In this document: positions 29,327 through 38,139 of the stretch, one piece after another | Position numbering within the stretch: the stretch's first letter is position 1 | How the letters are laid out: the number at the start of each line of letters is the position of its first letter | Assembly (NCBI RefSeq): GCF_021502575.1 | Contig: NZ_JAKFGN010000001.1 | Span: forward strand, 868,001 to 932,000 | Direction: 5' to 3' | Source of the DNA: Bradyrhizobium sp. G127 | GTDB taxonomy: Bacteria; Pseudomonadota; Alphaproteobacteria; Rhizobiales; Xanthobacteraceae | Length of the DNA: 64,000 nucleotides | The notes under the pieces: generated by a model | What the model saw: only the letters and a program-made list of their open reading frames with translations | Told to the model about the DNA's origin: nothing | Databases searched by the model: none | Program-made: the position numbers and the translations under genes

Positions 29327-29689
29327 ATGCAGCACAAAATTCTCCTTGCCGAAGACGATAACGACATGCGCCGCTTTCTGGTGAAAGCGCTGGAGAATGC
29401 CGGCTTTCAGGTCTCGTCCTACGATAACGGCTTGTCAGCCTATCAGAGGCTGCGCGAAGAGCCTTTTGAAATGCTTCTAACTGACATCGTGATGCCAGAG
29501 ATGGACGGTATCGAGCTCGCCCGCCGGGCTTCGGAACTCGATCCCGACATCAAGATCATGTTCATCACGGGATTTGCCGCCGTGGCGCTGAATTCGGACT
29601 CGGAAGCGCCCAAAAACGCCAAGGTGCTGTCCAAGCCGGTGCACCTGCGCGAATTGGTCAGTGAAGTGAACAAGATGCTGGCGGCCTGA
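29327..29689 (+). CDS. cpdR: CpdR-type single-domain response regulator
   Basis: A 120-residue receiver domain with no output domain. The acidic pair is EDDND near residues 9-13, the phospho-acceptor is Asp53 (LLTDIVMPEMDG), and SKP marks the conserved Lys near residue 104. Length and the opening (MQHKILLAEDDNDMRRFL) match CpdR, which controls ClpXP-dependent protein degradation in the alphaproteobacterial cell cycle. ATG 29327 is preferred over the 57-codon longer frame. Confidence 0.87.
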   Translation: MQHKILLAEDDNDMRRFLVKALENAGFQVSSYDNGLSAYQRLREEPFEMLLTDIVMPEMDGIELARRASELDPDIKIMFITGFAAVALNSDSEAPKNAKVLSKPVHLRELVSEVNKMLAA

Positions 29690-29795
29690 GGCGGCCGGCG
29701 ATTGGGGCCGATTCACCCAGAAAACACCTCTTCCCGTCCTTGCCTGGGGCAGTCCAAGCCGATATAGGGACGCATCCCGGCATCAGTGGTCTTAA

Positions 29796-29870
29796 GGGCG
29801 CGTAGCTCAGCGGGAGAGCACCTCGTTGACATCGAGGGGGTCACAGGTTCGATCCCTGTCGCGCCCACCA
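29796..29870 (+). tRNA. tRNA-Val(GAC)
   Basis: A 75-base cloverleaf with acceptor GGGCGCG pairing CGCGCCC, and a D-arm GCTC...GAGC. The anticodon stem is CCTCG/CGAGG with loop TTGACAT (anticodon GAC); the T-arm carries GGTTCGATCC, and CCA is encoded. It marks the boundary between core genome and the mobile region. Confidence 0.96.
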
Positions 29871-30128
29871 CCCAGTTTCCCCCGAACCGCACTCTTTCGG
29901 TTCGACTGCAAAGAGGCTGTTTTAGCGGGGATTTCCGCTGTTCTCATCTCGCATTTTCGGTCTCTGCGGGTGATTGCGGTCTCTGGGGGCGATTTTGGGC
30001 GTCCGGTCTCTGCATCCGAAAATTCCGTTCCTGGTGGCTCGAGATGGAGCGGGCAGAACGGCCGATTTCAGCACAGGAGTGACCGTGTGCATTCCAATCT
30101 GGAGACAGTTTATGGGGAGTGCCGGGAG

Positions 30129-31733
30129 TTATCGCGGGTTGAGTCCAAGGGCCTCGAACTGTCGGGTCCACTCGGCGGGAGCATCGCGGAGCCGCTCGAC
30201 ACCAATGCCACGTGGCAGCCGGCCTTCGACTGCGGCTTTAACGAGAGCGGGCGCAAGGAAGGCCAGCGAGATCGTCATATTAACCTGACGAACGCTGCAC
30301 TTTTCGCGGGCGGCAATTTCTTCGACCGCCTTGATCTCACCTGACACAACCTCGTTTAGCCAGCGCCGGCCGCGAGCGATGGCAGCCACAAGGCGCGTGC
30401 GCCGTTCGGTGCGGATCGGCCGGACGTCAGCTCTCGATTTATTGTGCGGTAGCAGGATCTCTTTGAATTTTCGAGATGGCGGCTTCTCCCAAGCGATGGT
30501 TAGGCTCTCGTCGTCGCCATCTGGATGCTGCGATTTCAGGGTGAGGATCAGCCGATCAGTGTGCACATCGATGCGCGCAACATGCTCCAAGATGGAGTTA
30601 CGGTCGGCCCTTTGTGCCGGGTCGGAACGAGGCTTCTCGTTTTGCGCAATGAGATGTTCATTCAGTGCGTTGGTGACGGCGTCCTCGACCTGAGTTGCAG
30701 CAATACGAGAGACCGATCCAACTAACGCAATTTTTGACTGCCCATACAAATGAGGCGACGAGACGTAGTAGCGATACCGAATGCCGGCTTTGGTCGCGTG
30801 GGTAGGGATCATGCGGTGGCCGGAACCATCGTATAGCAATCCCGTTAGCAAATAGTCCGACTTGTTGCGCTGGATGGTGCGATGAGATCGTTGGCTCGTC
30901 AGTTTCTGCTGAACCGCTTCAAACAACTCTCGTTCCACAATTGCGGGCTGCTCGCCCGATAGAATCTCATTCTTGTATGTGACCTCACCGATATAAAATC
31001 TGTTGCGCAAAAGATAACAGAGTGAGCCCCGGCCGAAGGGAATTCCCCCACGCGTTTGGCCTGTTGCAAGCAGCTTCGACTTTGTGAAGATCTTTTGATC
31101 ACTGAGGTTCCGCATCAGCGCGTGCACGCCGCCGAGTTCAAGGTATCGTTGGAAGATCGTCCTGACCCGGTCGGCCTCCTCCTCGACGACCGCGATCTTG
31201 CCGTCGTTCATCGCATATCCCAAGGGGAGGGGGCCGCCGACCCATATGCCTTTACGTTTTGAGGCTGCGATTTTGTCGCGAATTCGCTCAGATGTGACTT
31301 CTCGTTCGAACTGGGCAAACGACAACAGCACGTTCAACGTCAGCCGACCCATGGAGGTCGTCGTATTGAACTGCTGGGTGACCGAGACGAACGATACGCC
31401 GTGTGCATCAAACAGTTCCACGAGCTTGGCGAAGTCGGCCAGCGATCGTGTCAACCGATCGACCTTATAGACAACGATGACGTCAATCTTCCGATCACGG
31501 ATGTCGTCCAGCAGCCGTTGCAGGTCAGGACGGTCGGTTGACCCACCGGAGTACCCGCCATCGTCATACCGCGACCGGATCAGCGTCCAGCCGGCATGAG
31601 CCTGACTCTGTATATATGACGACGCTGCATCGTATTGGGCATCCAGCGAGTTGAACTCCTGATCGAGTCCATTGTCGGTCGAGACTCGCGTATAGATGGC
31701 GCAACGTACAGCCTTGATTGAGGTCGTCTTCAC
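30129..31733 (-). CDS. Large serine recombinase
   Basis: A 534-residue site-specific recombinase. The N-terminal resolvase domain (about 8-155) shows YTRVSTDNG with catalytic Ser18 and VVYKVDRLTRSL with the paired arginines. A recombinase domain (about 165-270) and a zinc-ribbon-like/coiled region follow. Its start overlaps the DUF2924 gene by 4 bases. Large serine recombinases integrate and excise mobile elements; this one begins the accessory block after tRNA-Val. The target site is not deducible. Confidence 0.92.
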   Translation of the reverse strand: MKTTSIKAVRCAIYTRVSTDNGLDQEFNSLDAQYDAASSYIQSQAHAGWTLIRSRYDDGGYSGGSTDRPDLQRLLDDIRDRKIDVIVVYKVDRLTRSLADFAKLVELFDAHGVSFVSVTQQFNTTTSMGRLTLNVLLSFAQFEREVTSERIRDKIAASKRKGIWVGGPLPLGYAMNDGKIAVVEEEADRVRTIFQRYLELGGVHALMRNLSDQKIFTKSKLLATGQTRGGIPFGRGSLCYLLRNRFYIGEVTYKNEILSGEQPAIVERELFEAVQQKLTSQRSHRTIQRNKSDYLLTGLLYDGSGHRMIPTHATKAGIRYRYYVSSPHLYGQSKIALVGSVSRIAATQVEDAVTNALNEHLIAQNEKPRSDPAQRADRNSILEHVARIDVHTDRLILTLKSQHPDGDDESLTIAWEKPPSRKFKEILLPHNKSRADVRPIRTERRTRLVAAIARGRRWLNEVVSGEIKAVEEIAAREKCSVRQVNMTISLAFLAPALVKAAVEGRLPRGIGVERLRDAPAEWTRQFEALGLNPR

Positions 31734-32239
31734 GATCGTGCCTCAGTCACCGATTCTTCCTTGTCTCTGAGGCCGAAGAAGCGAGGACCGTTCCATCTGG
31801 TGCCGGTAATTGCGAAGGCAATCTTGGTGAGACTGTCATAAGTTTTGCCATTCCACGCGAACCCATCCGCCGTCACCATCACTCGTTGCGACTTCCGATC
31901 CCATTCCCGCACCAATACTGTTCCGGGCGTAAGTTCAGTCCGTTTCTGATCGGAGCTTGCCAAACGCGCGGATAGCTCAATCCGTGATTCCTTGACTGTG
32001 GTCCGGTCCAGAATTTTTCTCGTCTCGTGATCAAGATCGCTGAGGCGGTCGGCCTGGATCTGATAGGCGAGAATCCTAAACAACAGATGTCGCGGCAAAT
32101 GATCAGGGGCGGGTCTTTGAAACACGCTTTGCCATCGCATGCGGAGGCCCTTGAAGCCGAGACCGCGCAGATGCGCGGTCTCGTCCTCAATGGAAACTTT
32201 GACTGTGTTACGACCGTTTCCGTTTTTCCTATCGCCCAT
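31730..32239 (-). CDS. DUF2924 domain protein
   Basis: About 169 residues from ATG 32239. The core includes LRMRWQSVFQRPAPDHLPRHLLFR (in part), PGTVLVREW and GTRWNGPRFFGL, the DUF2924 signature. It overlaps the recombinase start and lies four bases after the DUF3489 stop, forming a three-gene operon. DUF2924 proteins are regular partners of alphaproteobacterial serine recombinases, perhaps as accessory DNA-binding factors, which is inference. Confidence 0.85.
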   Translation of the reverse strand: MGDRKNGNGRNTVKVSIEDETAHLRGLGFKGLRMRWQSVFQRPAPDHLPRHLLFRILAYQIQADRLSDLDHETRKILDRTTVKESRIELSARLASSDQKRTELTPGTVLVREWDRKSQRVMVTADGFAWNGKTYDSLTKIAFAITGTRWNGPRFFGLRDKEESVTEARS

Positions 32240-32243
32240 CGCA

Positions 32244-32717
32244 TCAGGCCGCCTGTTTCGGCCTGTCGACCGCAACAGGAGAGGCCTTGCGATCCCTGAT
32301 GCGATAAACCCGTCCCTTATCGCTTTCTTCGGAAACAAGATTGAGACCGAGCTTCTTCTTGACGACGCCTGCGAAGAAGCCGCGTACCGAGTGTTGCTGC
32401 CAGCTGGTCGCCTTCATGATGGCGGTAATGGTCGTGCCTTTTGGCTGGCACAGCATCGTGAGCACGGTAGCTTGCTTTGAAGACTCACGTGCGGGCTTTG
32501 CCACTGGAGCTTGGGCGGGAGGCACTTTGGATGGCTTCGAATGTGGAACAGTTTCGAAGGAACGTGCGGAGGACTGTTCAGTGACGCCTTGAACGCGTGA
32601 GCGTGCTGCCTTGGCTAAACGAGTCGTGTTCACTTTCGATGGTTGTCGTGCCTTGGCGGCGGGTTTACGCGCTACACCTCCTTTGCGGGCGGGATCTTTG
32701 GCTTTTTGGATGTTCAT
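32244..32717 (-). CDS. DUF3489 domain protein
   Basis: A 157-residue protein. The first ~85 residues are Lys/Arg/Ala/Pro-rich and probably disordered; the C-terminal ~65 hold the DUF3489 winged-helix-like domain ([20 protein letters not shown], then [16 protein letters not shown]). The layout suggests DNA binding. It is first in the DUF3489-DUF2924-recombinase set. Confidence 0.82.
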   Translation of the reverse strand: MNIQKAKDPARKGGVARKPAAKARQPSKVNTTRLAKAARSRVQGVTEQSSARSFETVPHSKPSKVPPAQAPVAKPARESSKQATVLTMLCQPKGTTITAIMKATSWQQHSVRGFFAGVVKKKLGLNLVSEESDKGRVYRIRDRKASPVAVDRPKQAA

Positions 32718-32820
32718 GGGATCTCCTGTGGGTCAACGGCAACATCGGGTGCTGCCACTGACCCGGCCCGCCGATCTCAATGCGAGGGCGGGGGAGGTCC
32801 CAGTTAGGGAAAGATAGTGA

Positions 32821-33051
32821 TTATGTGGTTTCAGCAAACAGGTTGCGTTTGATCGTCAGCGCTGCCTTGAACAGGTCCCGTGCCTCATGCACCAGACCTT
32901 CAAAGTCCATCAGGATCTGCACGGCACGATCCACGCTGCCATCGCGCGCGCAGCTCTCGGCAGCTTTCGCGATACTTAGAGTTTCTTCCAGCTTGCCGCG
33001 GATTTCCGTTACGAGTGCGGCGACCACGTTATTTGCGGCGACATCGGTCAT
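32821..33051 (-). CDS. Small helical protein of unknown function
   Basis: 76 residues from ATG 33051 behind a good AAGGAG ribosome site; the longer upstream frame is not supported. The sequence is almost wholly predicted helix with heptad-like spacing (VTEIRGKLEETLSIAKAAESC; LMDFEGLVHEARDLFKAALTI), so a coiled coil or helical bundle is likely. It lies about 100 bases before the DUF3489 gene in the same direction. Confidence 0.65.
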   Translation of the reverse strand: MTDVAANNVVAALVTEIRGKLEETLSIAKAAESCARDGSVDRAVQILMDFEGLVHEARDLFKAALTIKRNLFAETT

Positions 33052-33707
33052 CAGGGTGCTCCTTTTTTGCGTACCACCACACACGCTCCGTTCGCCGCTG
33101 AAGTCGAGCGGATTGTGAGTAATCTTGTGGCTTTGTTGGCCGGTAACGGAGCATCCTGTGATCCTGGTTTTCAAGGAATTTCGCCGAGCTGCGCACGCGG
33201 AAATCACAGTGCAATTCGGGGGCGACATGGGTGCTTTTAACCGCTTGGTCGGCGTGGCCAGATACTAGGTGAATAACGCATTGCAACGGGGCTGGCTTAT
33301 TGAGGTACCATCGGCGCGTGTTTCTAATAGGAACTATTTTCTCGGATTTGGCTTAGGTTAGGGCCGTGGATACGTCCGGGGCTTTCGTCCCGCGAGGTTG
33401 ATGTGCGCTTTTTGCGTCATAGTGGCATTAACAAGGGGCTCACCCGTCTCCTGATGCCAATTTTATAAGTAGAGTCAGCTATATAGCGATCTACAAAGTC
33501 TCTTTTTGGCTGCCGCATAGCCCAATCCTGACAATTCGCGATTTTTGGCAAACGCTCGGGACCATGGCCGTATCTGTTACGGACGTTATGGAGACGCATT
33601 AGCGCAGCTCACCATCTCGGGCAGCGCAGGCAGATATCTCTCAAGGCGTGCAATTCGAGCTGTATGCACGTCGTCCGCCGGTGCTCCAAGGTCTAAGGAG
33701 CCCCAAA
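33052..33707. other. Intergenic, divergent control region
   Basis: About 650 bases between the small helical gene and the ParB-like gene. I recognise no coding frame. It holds the TAATAGGAACTATTT palindrome (33325-33339) that resembles one before the MBL gene. The rest is unassigned. Confidence 0.45.
33325..33339. promoter_or_regulatory. Candidate XRE-type operator, copy 1
   Basis: AATAG-GAA-CTATT is an inverted repeat within TAATAGGAACTATTT. A TTGAGG 19 bases upstream of TAATAG could form a weak promoter with it. Similarity to 41248-41263 suggests one regulator binds both. Confidence 0.4.
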
Positions 33708-34184
33708 ATGGTTCAAAAATTGAATACGAAGGTCATCCCTTTTTCCCGCATCCAAGTGTCCCCTTCGCGTTTGCGTCGCAAGAATGTCGCGGCGCTGCGT
33801 GAGGCGATGCAAGTGATCCGCAAATATGGTCAGCCGCGCCCGCTGATCGTCGGTCCGGACTATCAGCTTCTTTCCGACACGACTTCTTATCTGGCACTCA
33901 AAGCGTCGAACTATGAGTTTGTGAAGACGCTTAAGCTGACGACGCCTTCGCCGGCGGCCGTTCGTGCTGTCGGCCGCCTGCTGGTTTGCTTTGAGGTCAT
34001 CAATCGCCAAGCGGAAGTCTTCAATGAGGCGCTGGCATCTCTCGACCGCATCGCGGAGCTTGATGTCCAATATCTTGTGCTCGAACTGCTGCCGGTCATG
34101 ATTACCGGTACTGGTGAGCTGTCGCATTGCGTTTCGCCGGCCTTGGTTTCGGACGCGGGCGACCGCACCCCGCTCGAAATCTAA
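33708..34184 (+). CDS. ParB-like domain protein
   Basis: 158 residues from ATG 33708 after AAGGAG. The first ~75 residues resemble a ParB/sulfiredoxin N-domain (IPFSRIQVSPSRLRRKN, then GQPRPLIVGPDYQLLSD), but the GERR-type motif of true ParB is replaced by SDTTSYLALKA, so CTP hydrolysis may be lost. The C-terminal half is helical. It precedes a ParB-domain methyltransferase fusion by 10 bases, suggesting a partner protein. Confidence 0.7.
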   Translation: MVQKLNTKVIPFSRIQVSPSRLRRKNVAALREAMQVIRKYGQPRPLIVGPDYQLLSDTTSYLALKASNYEFVKTLKLTTPSPAAVRAVGRLLVCFEVINRQAEVFNEALASLDRIAELDVQYLVLELLPVMITGTGELSHCVSPALVSDAGDRTPLEI

Positions 34185-34194
34185 TGGGTGCGAC

Positions 34195-35646
34195 ATGACC
34201 CATAAAAACTCTCTCGAGATTGTCTATCTCAAGGCGACGGCTATCAAGCCGTCGCCCCATGCTGCGCGCCAGCACAGCAGCGCGCAGCGTCGCAAGCTGA
34301 AGGCCATTCTGCGGCAGTTTGGTCAAGTTGTGCCGCTTCCGTTGGACGCGGCGACCGGCACGCTGATTGATGGCCATGCCGTGTTCGATGCTCTGGTCGA
34401 ACTCGGTCACGACGAGATCGCCGTGGTGCAGTTGGAAAACCGCTCTGAGCCGGAGGTTCGTGCCCTCCGGCTTGCCCTGAATCGCGTCGCCCAGGACGCT
34501 GTCTGGGATAACGCCAAGCTGCGCGGCGAGTTCGAATACCTGATCAGCGTTGGTTTCGACCTTGATCTCGGCGGCTTTGAAGCGGTGGAGATCGATATGG
34601 CCTTGTCGATCGATACGCCGGCCGCCAACACCGTTGAGGAAGAAGCGCTCGATGACCTTGCGCCGATGGCTGGTCCGTCGGCCGCAAAGCCTGGCGATGT
34701 TTTCCGCCTCGGTGATCACCTGATCGGTTGTGGCGATGCCCGCGATACGGCTTTCATCCGTGACCTTGTAGGCACCAATACAGTCGCCTGCGTGTTCAGC
34801 GATCCGCCTTACAACGTGCCGATCGATGGCTTCGTGTCTGGTCTCGGCAAGACGCGTCATCGTGAGTTCGCTATGGGTACCGGCGAGATGTCGCGCGACC
34901 AGTTCGTGGCGTTCCTGAGCACGACGGTGGCCGCAATTAAGCCCGTTCTTGCCGACGGCGCGATTCTTTTTCTCTGCATGGATTGGAGGCATGGCAGTGA
35001 ATTGTGCGAGGCTGCGGCGCAAAACCATCTCGAACAAAAGAATCTTTGTGTCTGGACGAAGAGCAATGCGGGCATGGGAAGTTTTTATCGCAGCCAGCAC
35101 GAGCTGATTTACGTGTTCAAGCATGGCGAGGGATCGCATCAGAACAATTTCGGTCTTGGCGCCAGTGGCCGCTCCCGCTCGAACGTCTGGCAGTATCGCG
35201 GCGTCAATGCCTTCGGCAAGGACCGCATGGACCTCCTTGGTATTCATCCGACCGTGAAGCCGGTCGCGATGATCGCCGACGCATTGCGTGACGTCACCCG
35301 TCGCGGTGATCTCGTGCTCGACGTCTTCCTGGGCTCGGGGTCGACGTTGATTGCGGCCGAAGAAACCGGCCGCGTCTGCATCGGCGTCGAGCTTGATCCG
35401 GTCTATGTCGATGCCGCCATCCGGCGCTGGCAAAAGCGAACCGGCAAGAATGCGGTTCATGCCGCCACCGGCGAGACCTTTGACGCGATCGCGGAACGCG
35501 TCGTGTCGCCGGTGACAACGATGGACGTGGCTGTCGCCGAGCTGCCTGCTGGCGCGGCCGCCACCGGCGCCTTGGTCGCCGCAGACCTGCCCATCGCTTC
35601 CACCAACGTGACAGAGGCTAGCGTGACGGAGGCCGGCGATGTCTGA
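34195..35646 (+). CDS. ParB-domain DNA methyltransferase (beta-class N4/N6)
   Basis: 483 residues. An N-terminal ParB-like domain (about 5-130) with IDGHAVFDAL is joined to a DNA methyltransferase domain. Motif IV (SDPPYNVP, near 202) precedes motif I (FLGSGSTLIA, near 377), the beta-class order. HPTVKPVAMI is the motif before motif I. ATG 34195 is chosen over a frame-extending ATG in the upstream gene. Such fusions occur in phage and integrative elements and are usually solitary; no restriction nuclease is adjacent. Confidence 0.85.
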   Translation: MTHKNSLEIVYLKATAIKPSPHAARQHSSAQRRKLKAILRQFGQVVPLPLDAATGTLIDGHAVFDALVELGHDEIAVVQLENRSEPEVRALRLALNRVAQDAVWDNAKLRGEFEYLISVGFDLDLGGFEAVEIDMALSIDTPAANTVEEEALDDLAPMAGPSAAKPGDVFRLGDHLIGCGDARDTAFIRDLVGTNTVACVFSDPPYNVPIDGFVSGLGKTRHREFAMGTGEMSRDQFVAFLSTTVAAIKPVLADGAILFLCMDWRHGSELCEAAAQNHLEQKNLCVWTKSNAGMGSFYRSQHELIYVFKHGEGSHQNNFGLGASGRSRSNVWQYRGVNAFGKDRMDLLGIHPTVKPVAMIADALRDVTRRGDLVLDVFLGSGSTLIAAEETGRVCIGVELDPVYVDAAIRRWQKRTGKNAVHAATGETFDAIAERVVSPVTTMDVAVAELPAGAAATGALVAADLPIASTNVTEASVTEAGDV

Positions 35647-36013
35647 GCAGGAGGATGATAAGGTCGGCTACCGCAAGCCGCCCGCCGGAACCCGTTTCAA
35701 GCCCGGACAGTCCGGCAACCCGAACGGCCGCCCCAAGGGCAGCGTCAATCTGAAGACGGATCTGCGCAGTGAGCTTTCGGAAAAGATCCGGATTCGGGAG
35801 GGCGAGCGCAGCCTCAAGGTCTCCAAGCAGCGCGCCATGCTGAAGGCGCTTGTCGCCAAAGCACTGAAGGGCGACGCTCGCGCGGCCAACGTTGTCTTGA
35901 CGCTGGTCGGTCGGTTGTTCGAGGCTGAAGCTGTGGCAGAGCAGGTGCCGGCGCTGACATCCGACGACCAAGCGATCCTCGAGCGCTTTCTCGCGCGGCG
36001 TCTGGCCGAATAG
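35639..36013 (+). CDS. DUF5681 domain protein (terminase-associated)
   Basis: A 124-residue protein opening with FKPGQSGNPNGRPKGS, the DUF5681 signature, then a helical basic region. It overlaps the methyltransferase gene by 8 bases and precedes the terminase large subunit by 64 bases. DUF5681 proteins often occupy the small-terminase position, so a DNA-recognition role is plausible. Confidence 0.82.
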   Translation: MSEQEDDKVGYRKPPAGTRFKPGQSGNPNGRPKGSVNLKTDLRSELSEKIRIREGERSLKVSKQRAMLKALVAKALKGDARAANVVLTLVGRLFEAEAVAEQVPALTSDDQAILERFLARRLAE

Positions 36014-36077
36014 GAAATGCGGATCATTTCGGCCGGCGCCGATCGGCGCCGGCCGCTCGTTTCTGAAAGTAGGACCT

Positions 36078-37580
36078 ATGCGTTCTGATCTTCAAATCTT
36101 TCGTGCGGTCATGAAGAACGACCTTCAGGCGTTTCTGGAGGGCGCCTTTCCGGTCGTTGATAACCGCTGGGCGCTCGAGGTCGCGCCCTATCTGGAATAT
36201 TTGGTCAACGAACTGACGGGGGTTGCTGAAGGCCGTGACACCCGGCTCATTATCAATCTGCCGCCACGTCACCTGAAGTCCGTGTTGACGTCCATCGTGT
36301 TCGTTGCTTGGCTTCTCGGTCGCAATCCGAAGCTGCGCATTGCGGTGATTTCTCATAGCCAGGCCTTGGCCTCAGATCTGGCATCCAAAACGCTGCAGCT
36401 GATCAACTCGGATTTCTACCAGCGGGTTTTTCCGAGCTTTCAACTCCGTGACAACGGCCGCAAGGCCATGGACTTTGTCACCGTCGAGGGCGGTGGCCGC
36501 TATGCGGCCTCGTTCGAGACCGGCATCACGGGCCGTGGTTTCGACATCATCATTATCGATGACCCGATCTCGGCCCATCACGTCAAGTCGGAAAAGGAAC
36601 GCCAGAACGTCAACGAAAACTTTGACGCGATGATCGCGTCGCGCCTCGACGACCAAATCAGAGGCGCCATGATCGTGGTCGGCCAGCGTATGCATGAGGA
36701 TGATCTGTCCGGCAGTCTGCTTCAGAAGGGCGGCTGGAAGCACGTCTGCCTGGCTCTGGTGGCCGAGGAAGACGCGGTTTATTCCTTCGGCAACTCGACC
36801 TGGGATCGAAAGACCGGCGAGCCGCTGCTGACAAATCAGTGGCCTGCCGAGGTCATCAAGCGGAAGCGGGAAGAGGTTGGCGAGTCGATCTTTGCTGCCC
36901 AGTATCAGCAGAACCCGTCAGCGGCACTAGGTGAGCTGATCCGGCCGGGCCAGATCAAGCATTTTGATGACCTGCCGCCGGACGCGCGGCGGATTACGCT
37001 GAGCTGGGACACGGCCGTCAAAACCGGATCGGACAATAGCTACACGGTGTGTCTCGTGATCGCCCGCGATATCCGGCGTCACTATGTCATCGACGTGCTG
37101 CGCTCACGTCTCGACCCCGTTCAGATGCGCGATGCCGCTCTCGAACTGATTACGGCCTACAAGCCGGCAAAAATCCTGATTGAGGATGCCAGCTCAGGAA
37201 GCGGCCTTTACAGCATGCTGTTCGAGCGTGGTCATCATGCCGAACTTCGCCCGACCGGTGGACGCGGCAAGGAAGAGCGGCTTGAGAGCCAACTCCACGT
37301 TTTCGCGCAACACCGGGTTCTGATCAAAAAGAATCAACCCTGGACGGTTGAACTCGAAAGTGAGCTGATGCGTTTCCCATTCGGAAAGCACAACGATCAG
37401 GTGGACGCGCTGACGCAGTATCTCGCCTGGGTCGCTGAAAGTCCCATGGCCAACCCTGTGGTGATGGGCACCGGCGGGATGGATGCGCGTATCGAGCGCG
37501 CGCTTTCTCGGCGACTTTGGCCCCTCGCAAAGGGCGACAATCCACTCCGTCCACGCGGCAAACCCCTTCGCCGGCGGTAG
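36078..37580 (+). CDS. Phage terminase large subunit
   Basis: A 500-residue packaging ATPase-nuclease. Walker A-like PPRHLKS lies near 62-68, and Walker B IIIIDDP near 155-161. The RNase H-like nuclease region begins with SWDTAVKTGSDNSY near residue 310 and contains LIEDASSGSGLYS and NDQVDALTQYLAW. In phages it packages DNA into proheads. No portal, protease or capsid gene follows, so this is a remnant or a satellite-type module. Confidence 0.9.
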   Translation: MRSDLQIFRAVMKNDLQAFLEGAFPVVDNRWALEVAPYLEYLVNELTGVAEGRDTRLIINLPPRHLKSVLTSIVFVAWLLGRNPKLRIAVISHSQALASDLASKTLQLINSDFYQRVFPSFQLRDNGRKAMDFVTVEGGGRYAASFETGITGRGFDIIIIDDPISAHHVKSEKERQNVNENFDAMIASRLDDQIRGAMIVVGQRMHEDDLSGSLLQKGGWKHVCLALVAEEDAVYSFGNSTWDRKTGEPLLTNQWPAEVIKRKREEVGESIFAAQYQQNPSAALGELIRPGQIKHFDDLPPDARRITLSWDTAVKTGSDNSYTVCLVIARDIRRHYVIDVLRSRLDPVQMRDAALELITAYKPAKILIEDASSGSGLYSMLFERGHHAELRPTGGRGKEERLESQLHVFAQHRVLIKKNQPWTVELESELMRFPFGKHNDQVDALTQYLAWVAESPMANPVVMGTGGMDARIERALSRRLWPLAKGDNPLRPRGKPLRRR

Positions 37581-37642
37581 TGACGATCGGAGGATGCGAC
37601 CGGAAGGTCTCCATACGGACGTCGAAGGCCTCCTGATTGCCG

Positions 37643-38032
37643 TCAGAACGGCAGCATGGGTGCCTCGAGGTAGACTTGCCTTTTTTCGACGTCGGCCCAG
37701 GACATGTTGAAGTACACCGGCTTCCGCCCAAGGTTCGTAAAGACGTCGGCGACGCAAACGCGGTGACGGACTTCGTTGTTATCGTCGAGCAGGTCCTTCC
37801 CAACGACTCCTATTTCGCCGATCTTGAGCAACTTCAGGCCGAGCGCAGCTTGAGGCGCATTCTTGAAGGCATCCTGCAGCATGTCGCGGGTGGTGTTGCT
37901 GTTGCATTCGGGAATGCTGGCTGGGCCACCATAGCCGCCTGTTGCAAGGCGTAGCGTGGCGATGACACCTCCGAACAGAGTTGCGAACGCAATACTGGTC
38001 ATAAGGTTCGATTTTGAAAACGACATTGTCAT
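37643..38032 (-). CDS. Hypothetical protein with N-terminal signal or anchor
   Basis: 129 residues. An N-terminal hydrophobic stretch (about 10-30) could be a signal peptide or single anchor. The body contains two cysteines (IPECNS, HRVCVAD) and a beta-rich pattern ending in YLEAPMLPF. It converges with the terminase gene. No family is recognised. Confidence 0.55.
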   Translation of the reverse strand: MTMSFSKSNLMTSIAFATLFGGVIATLRLATGGYGGPASIPECNSNTTRDMLQDAFKNAPQAALGLKLLKIGEIGVVGKDLLDDNNEVRHRVCVADVFTNLGRKPVYFNMSWADVEKRQVYLEAPMLPF

Positions 38033-38139
38033 GGGTGGCTCTTTCTCTGTGGGAGTTTCGAAACGATCAGGTGATGGGCATGAGGCATCGTTCGCCGCCG
38101 CCGTTGAAAGGCGTGCGTCGAGGCGTCGAAGAGTGAGTA

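Noticed and set aside
33708-37580. Complete prophage
   Set aside because: Only terminase-related genes are present; portal, capsid, tail, lysis and repressor genes of a phage are absent.
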